DNA of 64,000 bases from Pseudanabaena sp. Salubria-1 (GTDB taxonomy: Bacteria > Cyanobacteriota > Cyanobacteriia > Pseudanabaenales > Pseudanabaenaceae), in the NCBI GenBank assembly GCA_023336205.1, contig JALQCR010000020.1, positions 1 through 64,000 of the forward strand, written 5' to 3'. Below are positions 1 to 9,711 of the stretch, in pieces; within the stretch, counting starts at the first letter, position 1; every line of letters begins with the position of its first letter. The translations under genes and the position numbers were made by a program. Under the pieces are notes generated by a model. The model searched no databases and was not told the DNA's origin. It saw only the letters and a program-made list of their open reading frames with translations.

Positions 1-563
1 ACCACTACCTATTAACTTTTTACAGTTGGCTCAGTTCTAAATTCAGTGATGTGATGTTCTTAAAAATTTAGTGGACTAGACTCAAGTTATACTTTTGGAA
101 ATCTTTGAGAAACTGTTTTTTAAAATCTAGACACAACACAAGCATTCTAGGTTTAGCACTCGTTACTCAAATTATTTCTATCTCTAGGGCTGCCCGTCTG
201 TACCTGCTGAGCGTAATGACTGAACAAACAATCGAACAAGCATTGATCGAAAAATTGGGGGATCTCAAATACATTTATCGTGCTGATATCCGCGATCGCA
301 CGACACTAGAGAAAAACTTTCGAGAGAAGTTCGAGGCGCTTAACCGTGTGCATCTCACAGATGGGGAATTCTCTCGACTGTTGGAGCAGATTATTACGCC
401 TGATGTCTTTGCCGCCGCCCGACACCTGCGCGATCGCAACAGCTTTGAGCGTGACGACGGTACACCGCTGTATTACACCCTCGTTAATATTAAAGATTGG
501 TGTAAAAACACTTTTGAGGTGATCAATCAGCTTCGTATCAATACTGCTAGCAGCCATCACCGC

Positions 564-566
564 TAA
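564..566 (+). other. In-frame TAA in hsdR
   Basis: The stop lies between codons for SHHR and DVLLLINGVP. Homologues keep an aromatic residue here, so one base change from TAT or TAC explains it. The frame is unchanged on both sides. Confidence 0.85.
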
Positions 567-1265
567 GATGTGCTACTGCTGATCAATGGCGTGCCAGTGG
601 TACAAATTGAGCTAAAGAATCTGGGCATTACTCCACGCCGTGCCATGCAACAGATTGTTGATTATAAAAACGACCTTGGCAATGGCTACACCAAAACTCT
701 GCTGTGTTTCTTGCAACTGTTCATCGTCAGTAACCGCAGCGATACTTGGTACTTTGCCAACAACAACAGCCGCCATTTTAGTTTTGATGCCGAAGAGCGC
801 TTTTTGCCGATCTATCAGTTCGCTGGGGAAGACAACAGAAAAATTACCCATTTGGATAGCTTCGCTGAGAAGTTTCTGACTAAATGTACGCTAGGGCAGA
901 TGATCAGCCGTTACATGGTGCTGGTGGCTGGTGAGCAAAAGCTGATGATGATGCGTCCCTATCAGATTTATGCTGTTAAGTCGATTGTGGAGTCCATCCA
1001 CCAGAATTGTGGCAATGGCTATATTTGGCATACTACGGGTAGTGGCAAGACGCTTACATCTTTTAAGGCTTCGACGCTGCTCAAGGATAATCCAGATATT
1101 GAGAAATGCCTGTTTGTAGTCGATCGCAAGGATCTCGATCGCCAAACGCGGGAAGAATTTAACAGGTTTCAGGAAGGTTGTGTCGAAGAAAACACCAATA
1201 CAGAAGCTCTAGTGCAGCGTCTGCTATCTGATGACTATGCTGACAAGGTGATTGTTACTACGATT

Positions 1266-1268
1266 TAG
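1266..1268 (+). other. In-frame TAG in hsdR
   Basis: The stop lies between VIVTTI and KLSLALDD. The family reads TTIQKL, so this is most simply CAG changed to TAG. The DECH helicase box follows in the same frame about 100 bp downstream. Confidence 0.88.
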
Positions 1269-3211
1269 AAGCTTAGTTTAGCTCTGGATGACACAAGCAA
1301 AAATGGAAAAAAGCGCAACTATAAGCAACGGCTGGAGTCGATTCGCCATAAGCGCATTGTGTTTATTTTTGATGAATGTCATCGATCGCAATTTGGCGAG
1401 AACCATAGGGCGATTGTAGAATTTTTCCCAAATGCTCAACTATTTGGCTTTACGGGTACGCCCATCTTTCCAAAGAATGCTACCTATCAGCAGATCGAGG
1501 GGAAAGAAGCCTCCTATAAAACTACGGCAGATATCTTTCAGCATCAACTGCACTCCTACACTATTACTGACGCGATCGAAGATCGCAATGTGCTGCGCTT
1601 CCACATTGACTATTACAAGCCCGAAGGTAAGAATCCGCCCAAATCTGGGGAAGCCATAGCTAAAAGGGCAATTGTTGAAGCAATTTTGACAAAGCATGAT
1701 GCTGCGACTGCTGGGCGGAAGTTCAACGCGATTCTGGCTACAAGCTCGATTAATGATGCGATCGCCTATCATGATCTGTTTAAAGAAATTCAGGCGGAAA
1801 AACAAGCGGAAGATAGTGACTTTCAGCCTTTGAACATTGCCTGTGTATTTTCGCCTCCTGCTATAGGTAAGGCTGAAGGCAACGAGGATGTGAGACAACT
1901 CCAAGAAGATTTACCCACTGAAAAGGCGGATAACCAAGTTGAACCAGAGGTAAAGAAGGCGGCGCTAAAAGCGATCATGTCTGATTACAATGCCCAATAT
2001 GGCACAAATCACGATATCAACACCTTCGATTTGTACTATCAGGATGTGCAGAAGCGGATCAAGGATCATCAATACACTAACCAAGATTTGCCCCATGCCC
2101 AAAAGATCGACATTACGATCGTTGTGGATATGCTGCTGACAGGGTTCGATTCCAAATATTTAAATACGCTCTATGTCGATAAAAATTTGAAATATCACGG
2201 GCTAATTCAGGCGTTTTCGCGCACTAATCGCGTGCTGAATGACACCAAGCCCTATGGCAATATTCTCGATTTTCGCCAGCAGCAAAGCGCTGTTGATGAA
2301 GCGATCAAGCTATTCTCTGGTGAAGATAAAGACCGAGCTAAAGAAATTTGGTTAGTCGATGCTGCTCCTGTGGCGATCGCTAAGCTCGAAGTGGCGGTTA
2401 AAAAACTCGATCAGTTTATGCAATCCCAAGGTTTAGCCTATGCTCCTGAATCAGTACCGAATCTCAAGGGCGATGCGGCGCGGGGGCAGTTTGTCAATCT
2501 CTTTAAGGAGGTGCAACGACTCAAGACGCAACTCGACCAATACACTGACCTGACCACAGAAAATACCACTGCGATCGCGGAAGTGATTCCCCAAGAACAG
2601 TTACAAGCTTTTCGGGGTGTATATCTGGAGACTGCCCAACGGCTCAAGGTGCAGCAGGGCAAGAGCAACACCAGTCCAGACGTGGAACAACTGGATTTTG
2701 AATTTGTGTTGTTTGCTTCGGCGGTGATTGACTATGACTACATCATGGGGTTGATTGCTAATTTTAAGCAGGACGCACCGAGTAAGGAGAAGATGACCCG
2801 TGAGCAGTTGATTGGCTTGATCAAGTCCGATGCTAAGCTTTTGGACGATCACGAGAATATGATTGCTTACATTGATACACTGCCAGCAGGGAAAGGCTTA
2901 GACGAAAGGGTGATCCGTGAGGGTTATGAACGATTCAAAGCTGAGAAGAATGCGCGTGAGTTGGCGGCGATCGCTTCTAAGCATGGTTTAGAAGCTGCGG
3001 CGCTACAAACTTTTGTGGATGGCATTTTGCGGCGGATGATTTTTGATGGTGAGCAACTCGGAGATTTGTTGGCTCCCTTAGATTTGGGTTGGAAGGCTCG
3101 CACTAAGAAGGAGTTGGCTTTGATGGAGGATTTAATTCCGTTGTTACACAGGTTGGCGCAGGGGAGAGAAATTTCGGGGTTGGGGGCGTATGAGTAGCAA
3201 AAGAGAATTAG

Positions 3212-3304
3212 ACCACCCCTGCCCCTCCAGAGGAGGGGAATGAATGCACTCACTCTTAATTCCCCTCCTCTGGAGGGGTGGCAGGCGAAGCCTGACGGGG
3301 TGGT
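3212..3304. repeat. Palindromic repeat family P, copy 1 (intergenic)
   Basis: The element runs from ACCACCCC to GGGGTGGT and contains inverted blocks CCCCTCCAGAGGAGGGG and CCCCTCCTCTGGAGGGG. It lies just after hsdR. Copies 2 and 3 are at 3705-3791 and 6126-6258. All share the terminal ACCACCCC/GGGGTGGT and the CCCCTCC core, and each can fold into stacked hairpins. Confidence 0.85.
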
Positions 3305-3335
3305 AAAACTTACAAACGAAGCCAATTAATTTGCT

Positions 3336-3842
3336 ATGCGCGATACCAAAAACTATATGTCTCTCCCCTATAACCCAGCCCTAAAAGATAGGTCGCGGGA
3401 GTTGCGGCGTGCTGGAAATTTGGCTGAGGTTTTGATGTGGAATCAACTTAAAAGAAAGCAGTTTTTTGGGCTAGATTTCGATCGCCAGAAAATCATCGGT
3501 AACTATATTGTTGATTTTTATTGTGCGGAAAAGTCTGTGGTGATTGAGGTGGATGGTAGTAGTCACGATGATAAGGTGGAATATGATGCAATTCGGGATG
3601 CTTTTTTGATGGGCTTGGATTTGACGGTGATTCATTTGTGCGATCGCGATGTGAAAAATAATATGGCGGGTGTGATGGATTTTTTGCGGGGGCATGTAGT
3701 TTTTACCACCCCGTCCCTTCGGGACACCCCTCCAGAGGAGGGGAACTTGGGACTGTCTAATTCCCCTCCTCTGGAGGGGGCAGGGGGTGGTTCTAAATAC
3801 GAGTCACAGCCTGACGGGGTAATGTATAGAGGTAAGCTATGA
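3336..3842 (+). CDS. DUF559-domain endonuclease-like protein
   Basis: A 168-residue protein with a DUF559 (VSR-like, PD-ExK fold) domain at about residues 8-125. The core reads NYIVDFYCAEKSVVIEVDGSSHDD, split here as IVDFYC then VVIEVDG, with the acidic catalytic strand and a preceding Asp. Family members are often found beside restriction or transposon genes; the biochemical role of this one is unknown. The last ~45 residues (from FTTPSLRDTPP) come from palindromic repeat copy 2, so the natural C-terminus was probably replaced by repeat-encoded sequence. The stop overlaps the ATG of the next frame (ATGA, 3839). It lies between hsdR and hsdS, all on the same strand. Confidence 0.82.
   Translation: MRDTKNYMSLPYNPALKDRSRELRRAGNLAEVLMWNQLKRKQFFGLDFDRQKIIGNYIVDFYCAEKSVVIEVDGSSHDDKVEYDAIRDAFLMGLDLTVIHLCDRDVKNNMAGVMDFLRGHVVFTTPSLRDTPPEEGNLGLSNSPPLEGAGGGSKYESQPDGVMYRGKL
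3705..3791. repeat. Palindromic repeat family P, copy 2 (in DUF559 gene)
   Basis: The element runs from ACCACCCCGTC to GGGGGTGGT and lies inside the reading frame of the DUF559 gene, encoding its tail. A further fragment of the family end (GCCTGACGGGGTAATG) follows at about 3809-3824, which suggests a small deletion or rearrangement. Confidence 0.82.
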
Positions 3843-4072
3843 ATGAAATTGAGCTAGAAAAAAGCTATTCATCTCTTGTTGATGCGATCGCTTCAACCGT
3901 TGCGGAGGGAAGAAAATTCCTATGCAGACAACTCTATTTACGAGTCCCAAAAATCCAGACACTGTCTGGAAAATTGAGTTGGAGCCACTATTGCGAAATC
4001 CTAAAAGCATATAAGGATCAAATTCTGAAAGTAGGGAATCACAGGATGGGGGTAAGCTATGAGTGTGCCTAA
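3839..4072 (+). pseudogene. DUF1016 (YhcG-type) nuclease remnant
   Basis: A 77-codon frame. Its first part (YSSLVDAIASTVAEGRK) and middle part (RQLYLRVPKIQTLSGKLSWSHYCEIL) match the N-terminal domain of DUF1016 PD-ExK proteins. The ~50 residues usually found between these blocks are missing, and the whole C-terminal half is absent. It looks like an internally deleted leftover of a gene often found in type I restriction loci. It overlaps the DUF559 gene by 4 bp and hsdS by 14 bp, so translation through it may still couple hsdS expression. No function should be assumed. Confidence 0.55.
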
Positions 4073-5288
4073 GTTGCGTTTTCCTGAGTTTTTGGATGCG
4101 GGAGAGTGGGAGGAAAAGAAGCTAGAGGATATTGCAACTATCAAGGCAGGAACAACACCATCAAGAGCAAACTCAGAATTTTATGCTAATGGAAGTATTC
4201 CTTGGGTAAAAACAACCGATCTCAATAATTCTTATATATACACGACTCAAGAGAAAGTCACCCCATTAGCAAAAGTCAAATTAAATCCAATAGGTTCAGT
4301 ACTAGTTGCAATGTATGGAGGTTTCAACCAAATTGGTAGAACTGGGTACTTAAAAATTCCTGCTGCAACAAATCAAGCTATTTCAGTTCTAAATGTCAAA
4401 AAAGACATATTGACTTCTGCATACTTACTAATTTGGTTGAATGCAAAAATAGACTATTGGAAAAAACTTGCAATCAGTAGCCGAAAAGATGCCAATATTA
4501 CGGGATCTGATGTAGCAGATTTTCCTATTGCGTTTCCATCATTAATCGAGCAGCAAAAAATTGCTGACTGCCTTTCTTTCCTAAGCGATCGCATCACCGC
4601 AGAAACCCAAAAACTCAACACCCTCAAAGCCCACAAAAAAGGGCTAATGCAGCAGCTTTTTCCCGCAGAAGGCGAAACCCTGCCAAAATTACGCTTCCCT
4701 GAGTTTCAGGATGCGGGAGAGTGGGAAGTAAAAGAATTATCGCAAGTATGTCAAGTCAATCCCTCTGTAAACAATTTGCCAGAAACTTTTGTTTACATTG
4801 ATCTTGAATCAGTTGATTCAGGTAATTTACATCAGAAAAAAGTCATTTCGAGAGAAGGCGCACCAAGTAGAGCGCAAAGATTACTAAAAAGACATGATGT
4901 TATATTTCAAATGGTCAGACCTTATCAGAGAAATAACTACTATTTTGATGCAAATGACGATATTAGTTATGTTGCATCAACGGGTTATGCACAACTAAGA
5001 GCGCACGACTCAAGTTTGTATTTATTTCAATATCTACATAACGATAATTTTGTTGATAGAGTTTTAGCTAAATGTACAGGGTCTAATTATCCTGCAATAA
5101 ATTCAAGTGACTTATCAAAAATATTAGTTGAAATTCCCACTCTTTCAGAACAACAAAAAATTGCTGACTGCCTTACTTCTATTGACGAAGCGATCGCCGC
5201 GCAAAGTGAGGCGATCGACCTGCTGAAATTGCATAAAAAAGGACTAATGCAGCAACTTTTCCCATCCGTTGAGGAGGTAAGAGGATGA
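4059..5288 (+). CDS. hsdS: Type I restriction-modification specificity subunit
   Basis: A 409-residue DNA-recognition subunit that would direct HsdM and HsdR to a bipartite target. It has the usual two-half architecture. Each half starts with PKLRFPEF-DAGEWE, carries a target-recognition domain, and ends with a conserved helical segment (SEQQKIADCL ... HKKGLMQQLFP). The two halves are about 200 residues each, so the protein looks full length. The internal repeat is also visible in DNA at about 4067 and 4680. hsdR and hsdM around it are broken, so this gene is probably without partners unless another locus supplies them. The start ATGAGTGTGCC overlaps the preceding remnant. Confidence 0.93.
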   Translation: MSVPKLRFPEFLDAGEWEEKKLEDIATIKAGTTPSRANSEFYANGSIPWVKTTDLNNSYIYTTQEKVTPLAKVKLNPIGSVLVAMYGGFNQIGRTGYLKIPAATNQAISVLNVKKDILTSAYLLIWLNAKIDYWKKLAISSRKDANITGSDVADFPIAFPSLIEQQKIADCLSFLSDRITAETQKLNTLKAHKKGLMQQLFPAEGETLPKLRFPEFQDAGEWEVKELSQVCQVNPSVNNLPETFVYIDLESVDSGNLHQKKVISREGAPSRAQRLLKRHDVIFQMVRPYQRNNYYFDANDDISYVASTGYAQLRAHDSSLYLFQYLHNDNFVDRVLAKCTGSNYPAINSSDLSKILVEIPTLSEQQKIADCLTSIDEAIAAQSEAIDLLKLHKKGLMQQLFPSVEEVRG

Positions 5289-5342
5289 GCGCAAAACCTG
5301 CCTAATTAAAAAACTTACTGTCATCTTTAAGGAGAAAATTTT

Positions 5343-5576
5343 ATGCTGACATTGCCAATCACCAAAAACCAACTTTTGCTATTGATCGATCAACTTTCAC
5401 AAACCGAAAAAGAAGAAATTTTGCAATATCTGATCACAAAAAAAGAACATTACTTAGATCCAGATGATACACCTGATGAAGTAGTGATCGCAGGTATTCA
5501 GCAAGGATTTAAAGAGGCTCTAAGTGGGCAACTCATTCCTTTAGCGCAAATGTGGGAAGGAATTGATGTCGAGTAA
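5343..5576 (+). CDS. Type II antitoxin (RelN/RelB-like)
   Basis: A 77-residue acidic protein with an N-terminal helical region (LPITKNQLLLLIDQLSQTEKEEIL) and the cyanobacterial antitoxin-type tail DTPDEVVIAGIQQGFKEAL followed by PLAQMWEGI. It should bind and neutralise the downstream RelE-like toxin and may autorepress the pair. An AAGGAG ribosome binding site precedes the ATG. The stop overlaps the toxin start by 11 bp, the usual coupled arrangement. The pair sits between hsdS and hsdM and may stabilise this locus. Confidence 0.75.
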   Translation: MLTLPITKNQLLLLIDQLSQTEKEEILQYLITKKEHYLDPDDTPDEVVIAGIQQGFKEALSGQLIPLAQMWEGIDVE

Positions 5577-5916
5577 TAACCAGCCCTTTGATATTCTATT
5601 AACTCCACAATTTCAAAAAGACTTAAAGCAGTTAGCCAAACGTTATCGGTCAATCCGTAAGGATTTAGAGCCATTAGTTACACAACTAAAAGCTGGCGAT
5701 CTTATCGGCGATCAACTTGCGGGACTAAGCCGTGAAGTTTTTAAAGTGCGCCTCACAAATAGCGATATTCGCAAAGGTAAAAGCGCAGGATATCGAGTCA
5801 TCTACTACATCAAAACCAAAACCAGTATTGTGCTAATCACCATCTACTCTAAATCTGACTTATCCGATATCTCTAATCAATTTATCGAAGAGATTATTAG
5901 AGCTTTTGAAGATTAA
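5566..5916 (+). CDS. RelE/ParE-family toxin
   Basis: A 116-residue protein of the RelE/ParE fold. The start is ATG 5566; a TTG one codon earlier is less likely. Family features are FDILLTPQFQKDLKQLAKRY at the N-terminus, a mid-domain LSREVFKVRLTNSDIRKGKSAGYRVIYYI (R-K-GYRVIY strand) and ITIYSKSDLSD near the end. RelE-type members cleave ribosome-bound mRNA and ParE-type members act on gyrase; the sequence alone does not decide. Its start overlaps the antitoxin end, and hsdM begins 18 bp after its stop. Confidence 0.82.
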   Translation: MSSNNQPFDILLTPQFQKDLKQLAKRYRSIRKDLEPLVTQLKAGDLIGDQLAGLSREVFKVRLTNSDIRKGKSAGYRVIYYIKTKTSIVLITIYSKSDLSDISNQFIEEIIRAFED

Positions 5917-6125
5917 ATAATAACCTAACTAACCATGGCTGAACAAAATCAAAAACAACTAGGCACAACCCTCTGGGCGATCGCTGATCAACTGCGCGGC
6001 GCGATGGATGCCGACGACTTCCGCGACTATATGCTGGTATTCATCTTCCTGCGCTACCTATCCGACAACTACGAAACCGCCGCCCAAAAAGAACTAGGGT
6101 CAGACTACCCTGATATAGCAATAAA

Positions 6126-6258
6126 GACCACCCCGTCCCTACGGGACACCCCTCCCTTGGAGGGGAATGTGACCACCCCTGCCCCTCCAAGGGAGGGGAA
6201 TAAGCCGAAAAATTCCCCTCCCTTGGAGGGGTGGCAGGCAAAGCCTGACGGGGTGGTC
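6126..6258. repeat. Palindromic repeat family P, copy 3 (in frame in hsdM)
   Basis: The ends are the perfect inverted pair GACCACCCCGTC / GACGGGGTGGTC. Internal hairpins use CCCCTCCCTTGGAGGGG. It encodes about 45 residues (TTPSLRDTPP ... AKPDGVVS) without breaking the hsdM frame. Homologous HsdM proteins pass directly from the DYP segment to TPLS. Confidence 0.88.
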
Positions 6259-7215
6259 TCTACCCCCCTCTCCATCTGGTATGACCAAAACCCTGACGAC
6301 ATCGCAGAATTTGAGAAACAGATGCGCCGCAAAGTGCATTATGTGATCCAACCGCAACACCTTTGGGGCAGCATCACCGAAATGGCACGCACCCAAAACA
6401 AAGAACTGCTTGAAACTCTACAAAAAGGCTTCAAATACATCGAAAATGAATCCTTTGAAAGCACCTTTCAAGGACTATTCTCAGAAATTAACCTAGACTC
6501 AGAAAAACTCGGCAAAAAGTACAGCGATCGCAATGCCAAACTCTGCACCATCATCACCGCGATCGCCGAAGGACTAGAAAAATTTTCCACCGACAGCGAC
6601 ACCCTCGGCGATGCCTATGAATACCTGATCGGACAGTTTGCATCAGGCTCAGGCAAAAAAGCAGGCGAATTTTATACCCCTCAACAAATTTCTAGCATCT
6701 TGTCAGCGATCGTCACCCTCGACAACCAAGACCCCACCACAGGCAAAAAGAAACATCTCGACAGCATACTTGACTTTGCCTGTGGCTCTGGCTCACTACT
6801 GCTCAACGTGCGCCACCAGCTTGGACTCCAAGGCATCAGCAAAATCTACGGGCAAGAAAAAAACATCACCACCTACAACCTAGCGCGGATGAATATGCTC
6901 CTGCATGGAGTCAAAGATTCCGAATTCGAGATTTTCCACGGTGATACCCTATCAAACGATTGGGAGATGCTAAAAGAGGTAGTCCTAAAAAGGAAAGGAC
7001 GCACACGGAGGTAAAGAATCGTTGTAATGATGAATAAAATTCCAAATGGCTCCAATGTGATTTTCCAATTTCTTAGAAAAAGATAAGGTCTTTCTAACTA
7101 GTCTTGATACTCGTTGACGTAACGTACAGTTGAATCTCTCAATATAGTTGGTCTTTCCCGTTTCTTTCCCGACAGCCCTATGACGTTTGCTGGGCAGGAC
7201 AACTGGATAAGACGA

Positions 7216-8741
7216 ACTTTAGTTTGGACTAATGGGCAGGTATGAGAGAGGAACCAAAAGACACGAGAAAATTGAGCAGGAGCTTGCAATAGCAAAATCC
7301 AGCTCAAAATTGAGAAGAGAAGCAGAACCTAAATGGCAATTGGATGGGTTGGCGGAGGAGTCTTTTCAGTTTTCTTTCTTTTTGAGGCGTGTTTTTTAAC
7401 AGTCGGATAGCGAATACGAGGAGGAAGGCGATCGCCTAAGGAGCGTCCGGGCGATTTACCGCGTAGTTTAGGAGGGATTGCAGGAGTACCAATCGCGGCA
7501 ATAATTACCGCAAATGATTGAGCGACACGACCAGGAGCAAGATTATCCTGAGGAGACTGCCAAGGTAAAGGAGCATCAACACAATCGAGACGAGCGAACC
7601 AAAGTTGCCAAGTCATTAAAGGCATCAAAGCACTCCAACGCTCAGCCGCCTGAGTAGAGGTAATCTGGGGCAGAGTCCAATGTAACCGTTGCTTGGCAAA
7701 ACGATACCAATGCTCTATGGCAAAGCGACGCAAGTATTTTAACCAAAGAGTTTCCAAAGCAGGCATAGTTTTACCCAACCAAGCCAACCACATGGGCTGA
7801 AACTTACGGTTGCGCCCCAAGGGTTCAATCACCTCAATTCTAAAAATCTGCATCGGTCTTTCTGGAGAAGTACGGAAATGAAAGTCACGCCAATAAGTTA
7901 CCCGTACCCGACCTATTTTTGGGTCTGTAATTTCTATAGTGGTGTCGGCAACAGCCCAAGTTTCTGGGGCATTCAGTTTGAATTTATGCCCATGTTTACA
8001 AGGTGCACCACGACCGCTATAGGCAGACGGAACTCCCCAAACACAGCGATTAGATGCCAAACGTAGTAATAAATCCGCCTCAATATTCGCTGTTGCTTTC
8101 ACAAAACTTGCATTCCCATATCCTCGGTCATAGACAGCTAGGGGGCGTACGCTTAACTGCTTTGTGACTTGTTTGAGTTGGAAGGCAGCTTTACTCACAG
8201 GAGTCTCGAAACTGGTGATCCGCTCATGTTTTATCGGTAGCGCCCAACTCCCACTTGCTTCGGGAATCCACGCCAACGTGCTGTAGCTTTGTCCTACGCC
8301 GATACTTTCGTCTTTGCCATGATGGAATCCTCTTTCCTTCAGCGTTTCCGCATCTGGTCGCAACCACACGCTATTATCTCCAGCCAGACAAGGTTGCTCT
8401 TCGGTTGGGATCTCTTGCACCATTAGTTTCATCAACTTTCCTCTTGCTGGTCGGCTATCGCGCAGTCCCTCATAAATACTTGACCATTTTCGCCGAAATA
8501 ATGGATTCATTGACAGACTCACATACGAGCTAATGCTCGGACTTGTCAGGACGGCATCCATTAATTCAAATACTGCATCTTTTCCTGTTCCTAGGTATTC
8601 ATATATCGACTTGCGAAATTCTTGTAATTTTTGGAAAATCATAGTAGTCAATGTCAATTTGGTTTATTGATCATTGCTCTTTTGGCAGTTTGTGACATTC
8701 ACTTCCTGCCTTTCTTTTCTTCTTTTTAGTCTAAAGTCCAG
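7216..8741 (-). mobile_element. 1526-bp DDE insertion sequence, copy 1
   Basis: It is flanked by a 5-bp duplication GACGA (7211-7215 and 8742-8746). The ends are imperfect inverted repeats (ACTTTAGTTTGGACTAA at one end, CTGGACTTTAGACTAA read inward from the other). It is inserted in the IS1 copy and is inverted relative to copy 2 at 9712-11237. Confidence 0.92.
7329..8642 (-). CDS. DDE transposase of the 1526-bp IS (copy 1)
   Basis: A 437-residue transposase of the DDE/RNase H superfamily that would cut and join the element ends. The N-terminal region contains PCLAGDNSVWLRPDAETL, a central VYDRGYG probably carries the second Asp, and FAIEHWYRFAKQRLHW near residue 310 has the expected Glu. 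A basic tail (KKHASKRKKTEK) follows. ATG 8642 is chosen over a TTG five codons upstream. The family resembles IS701/IS4-like transposases common in cyanobacteria, but I cannot fix it. It differs from copy 2 at one short block (WAVADTTIE against WAGAATTIE). Confidence 0.85.
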   Translation of the reverse strand: MIFQKLQEFRKSIYEYLGTGKDAVFELMDAVLTSPSISSYVSLSMNPLFRRKWSSIYEGLRDSRPARGKLMKLMVQEIPTEEQPCLAGDNSVWLRPDAETLKERGFHHGKDESIGVGQSYSTLAWIPEASGSWALPIKHERITSFETPVSKAAFQLKQVTKQLSVRPLAVYDRGYGNASFVKATANIEADLLLRLASNRCVWGVPSAYSGRGAPCKHGHKFKLNAPETWAVADTTIEITDPKIGRVRVTYWRDFHFRTSPERPMQIFRIEVIEPLGRNRKFQPMWLAWLGKTMPALETLWLKYLRRFAIEHWYRFAKQRLHWTLPQITSTQAAERWSALMPLMTWQLWFARLDCVDAPLPWQSPQDNLAPGRVAQSFAVIIAAIGTPAIPPKLRGKSPGRSLGDRLPPRIRYPTVKKHASKRKKTEKTPPPTHPIAI

Positions 8742-9711
8742 GACGAATAGAAGTCAGTATAAATAACCGCACATTGGCGATAGACGCTAGGCAACGATTC
8801 CCATAACTTCTGAGCTGATTCACCAGTGCGATCGCCTATATAACAACCGACAATTTCACGAGTCTCGGCATCAATGGCAAGCCATACCCACTGTTTATTG
8901 CCTTTGTCGTCCACAAAAGACCACAATTCATCCATCTGTATGGTCAAACGGCGTTTTGGTTTTGGTTCTACCTCCACCTGCTGAGGAACGTTTTCATATT
9001 TATGATTGACGTAACTTTGCAACCATCTCTCTGAGACCTTGAGGACTCTGGCAATTCCAGCTAGTGGGATTTTTTCTAGTAGTAGTTTCTCAAGAAGGTC
9101 ATAAGTGTCTTGGGTACGCTCTGAAACTCTCTGCCACTGTGGATTTTCTACAAATTGACGACCACAGTCCCGACATTTATAATTTTGTTTTCCATGTCGT
9201 GTACTGCCGTTTTTTACAACGGATACGGACTGGCAGGATGGACAGGATGGCCTTGCTTCTGACATTACTTTACTTTGTATCAACTATCTGGATATTTTCC
9301 TACATCCTTTCCTTTTTAGGACTACCCTAAAAGAAGCCAACCCCGCCAAAAAGCCATCCTTTGATGCCGTAGTAGCCAACCCACCCTTTAGCTACCGATG
9401 GGAACCCACCGAAGCATTGGGTACTGATGTACGCTTCAAAAATTACGGACTAGCCCCAAAATCCGCCGCCGACTTCGCCTTTTTACTGCACGGCTTCCAT
9501 TACCTCAAACCAGAAGGCACAATGGCGATCGTGCTGCCCCACGGCGTACTATTCCGAGGCGGTGCAGAAGAACGTATCCGCACCAAACTGCTCAAAGATG
9601 GCAACATCGACACCGTCATCGGCTTACCAGCAAATCTGTTCTACTCCACAGGTATCCCAGTGTGTATTCTGGTACTAAAAAAATGCAAAAAGTCCGATGA
9701 TGTTCTATTTA

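Larger units (their letters stand above)
216..3197 (+). pseudogene. hsdR: Type I restriction enzyme R subunit, two in-frame stops
   Basis: Motor and nuclease subunit of a type I restriction enzyme; it would cut DNA after ATP-driven translocation. The frame stays open from ATG 216 to 3197 (994 codons) except for TAA at 564-566 (codon 117) and TAG at 1266-1268 (codon 351). Both sit inside conserved family text: SHHR-stop-DV, where the family has a Tyr, and VTTI-stop-KL, where the family has Gln. They are therefore single substitutions, not frameshifts. Visible motifs are the PD-ExK-like nuclease core PVVQIELK (about residue 130), Walker A TTGSGKT (about 270), the DECH box (about 385), the helicase motif GFTGTP (about 412) and FSRTNR further on. 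ATG 216 is preferred over an earlier TTG because family homology begins MTEQTIEQ. Unless the stops are read through or are sequence errors, only fragments are made and restriction is lost. Confidence 0.92.
6985..9265 (-). pseudogene. IS1-family transposase, interrupted
   Basis: Coding runs from ATG 9265 to about 8742, then resumes at 7215 down to 6985. The N-terminal half keeps the zinc-finger (CPSC ... CRDC) and the first DDE Asp (MDELWSFVD). The break falls at YTDF, after the second Asp. It is almost identical to the intact transposase at 35038-35787; one visible difference is GDRTGES against GDLTGES. Confidence 0.88.
6978..9326 (-). mobile_element. IS1-family element, 818 bp, split by a 1526-bp IS
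   Basis: The ends are inverted copies of GGTAGTCCTAAAAAGGAAAG, flanked by an 8-bp duplication CTAAAAGA (6970-6977 and 9327-9334). Without the nested element it is 818 bp, the same as the intact copy at 35031-35848. It is inserted in hsdM. Confidence 0.93.

Noticed and set aside
6041..6396. Several minus-strand frames within hsdM around the palindromic repeat
   Set aside because: They arise because the repeat is palindromic and reads open on both strands; hsdM homology is on the plus strand.
8255..8533. Open frame opposite the 1526-bp IS transposase, seen again in copy 2
   Set aside because: Antisense shadow of the transposase; no ribosome site or family match.
8691..8720. TGTGACATTCACTT as a further CRP site
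   Set aside because: The second half-site is out of register and it lies in IS sequence.
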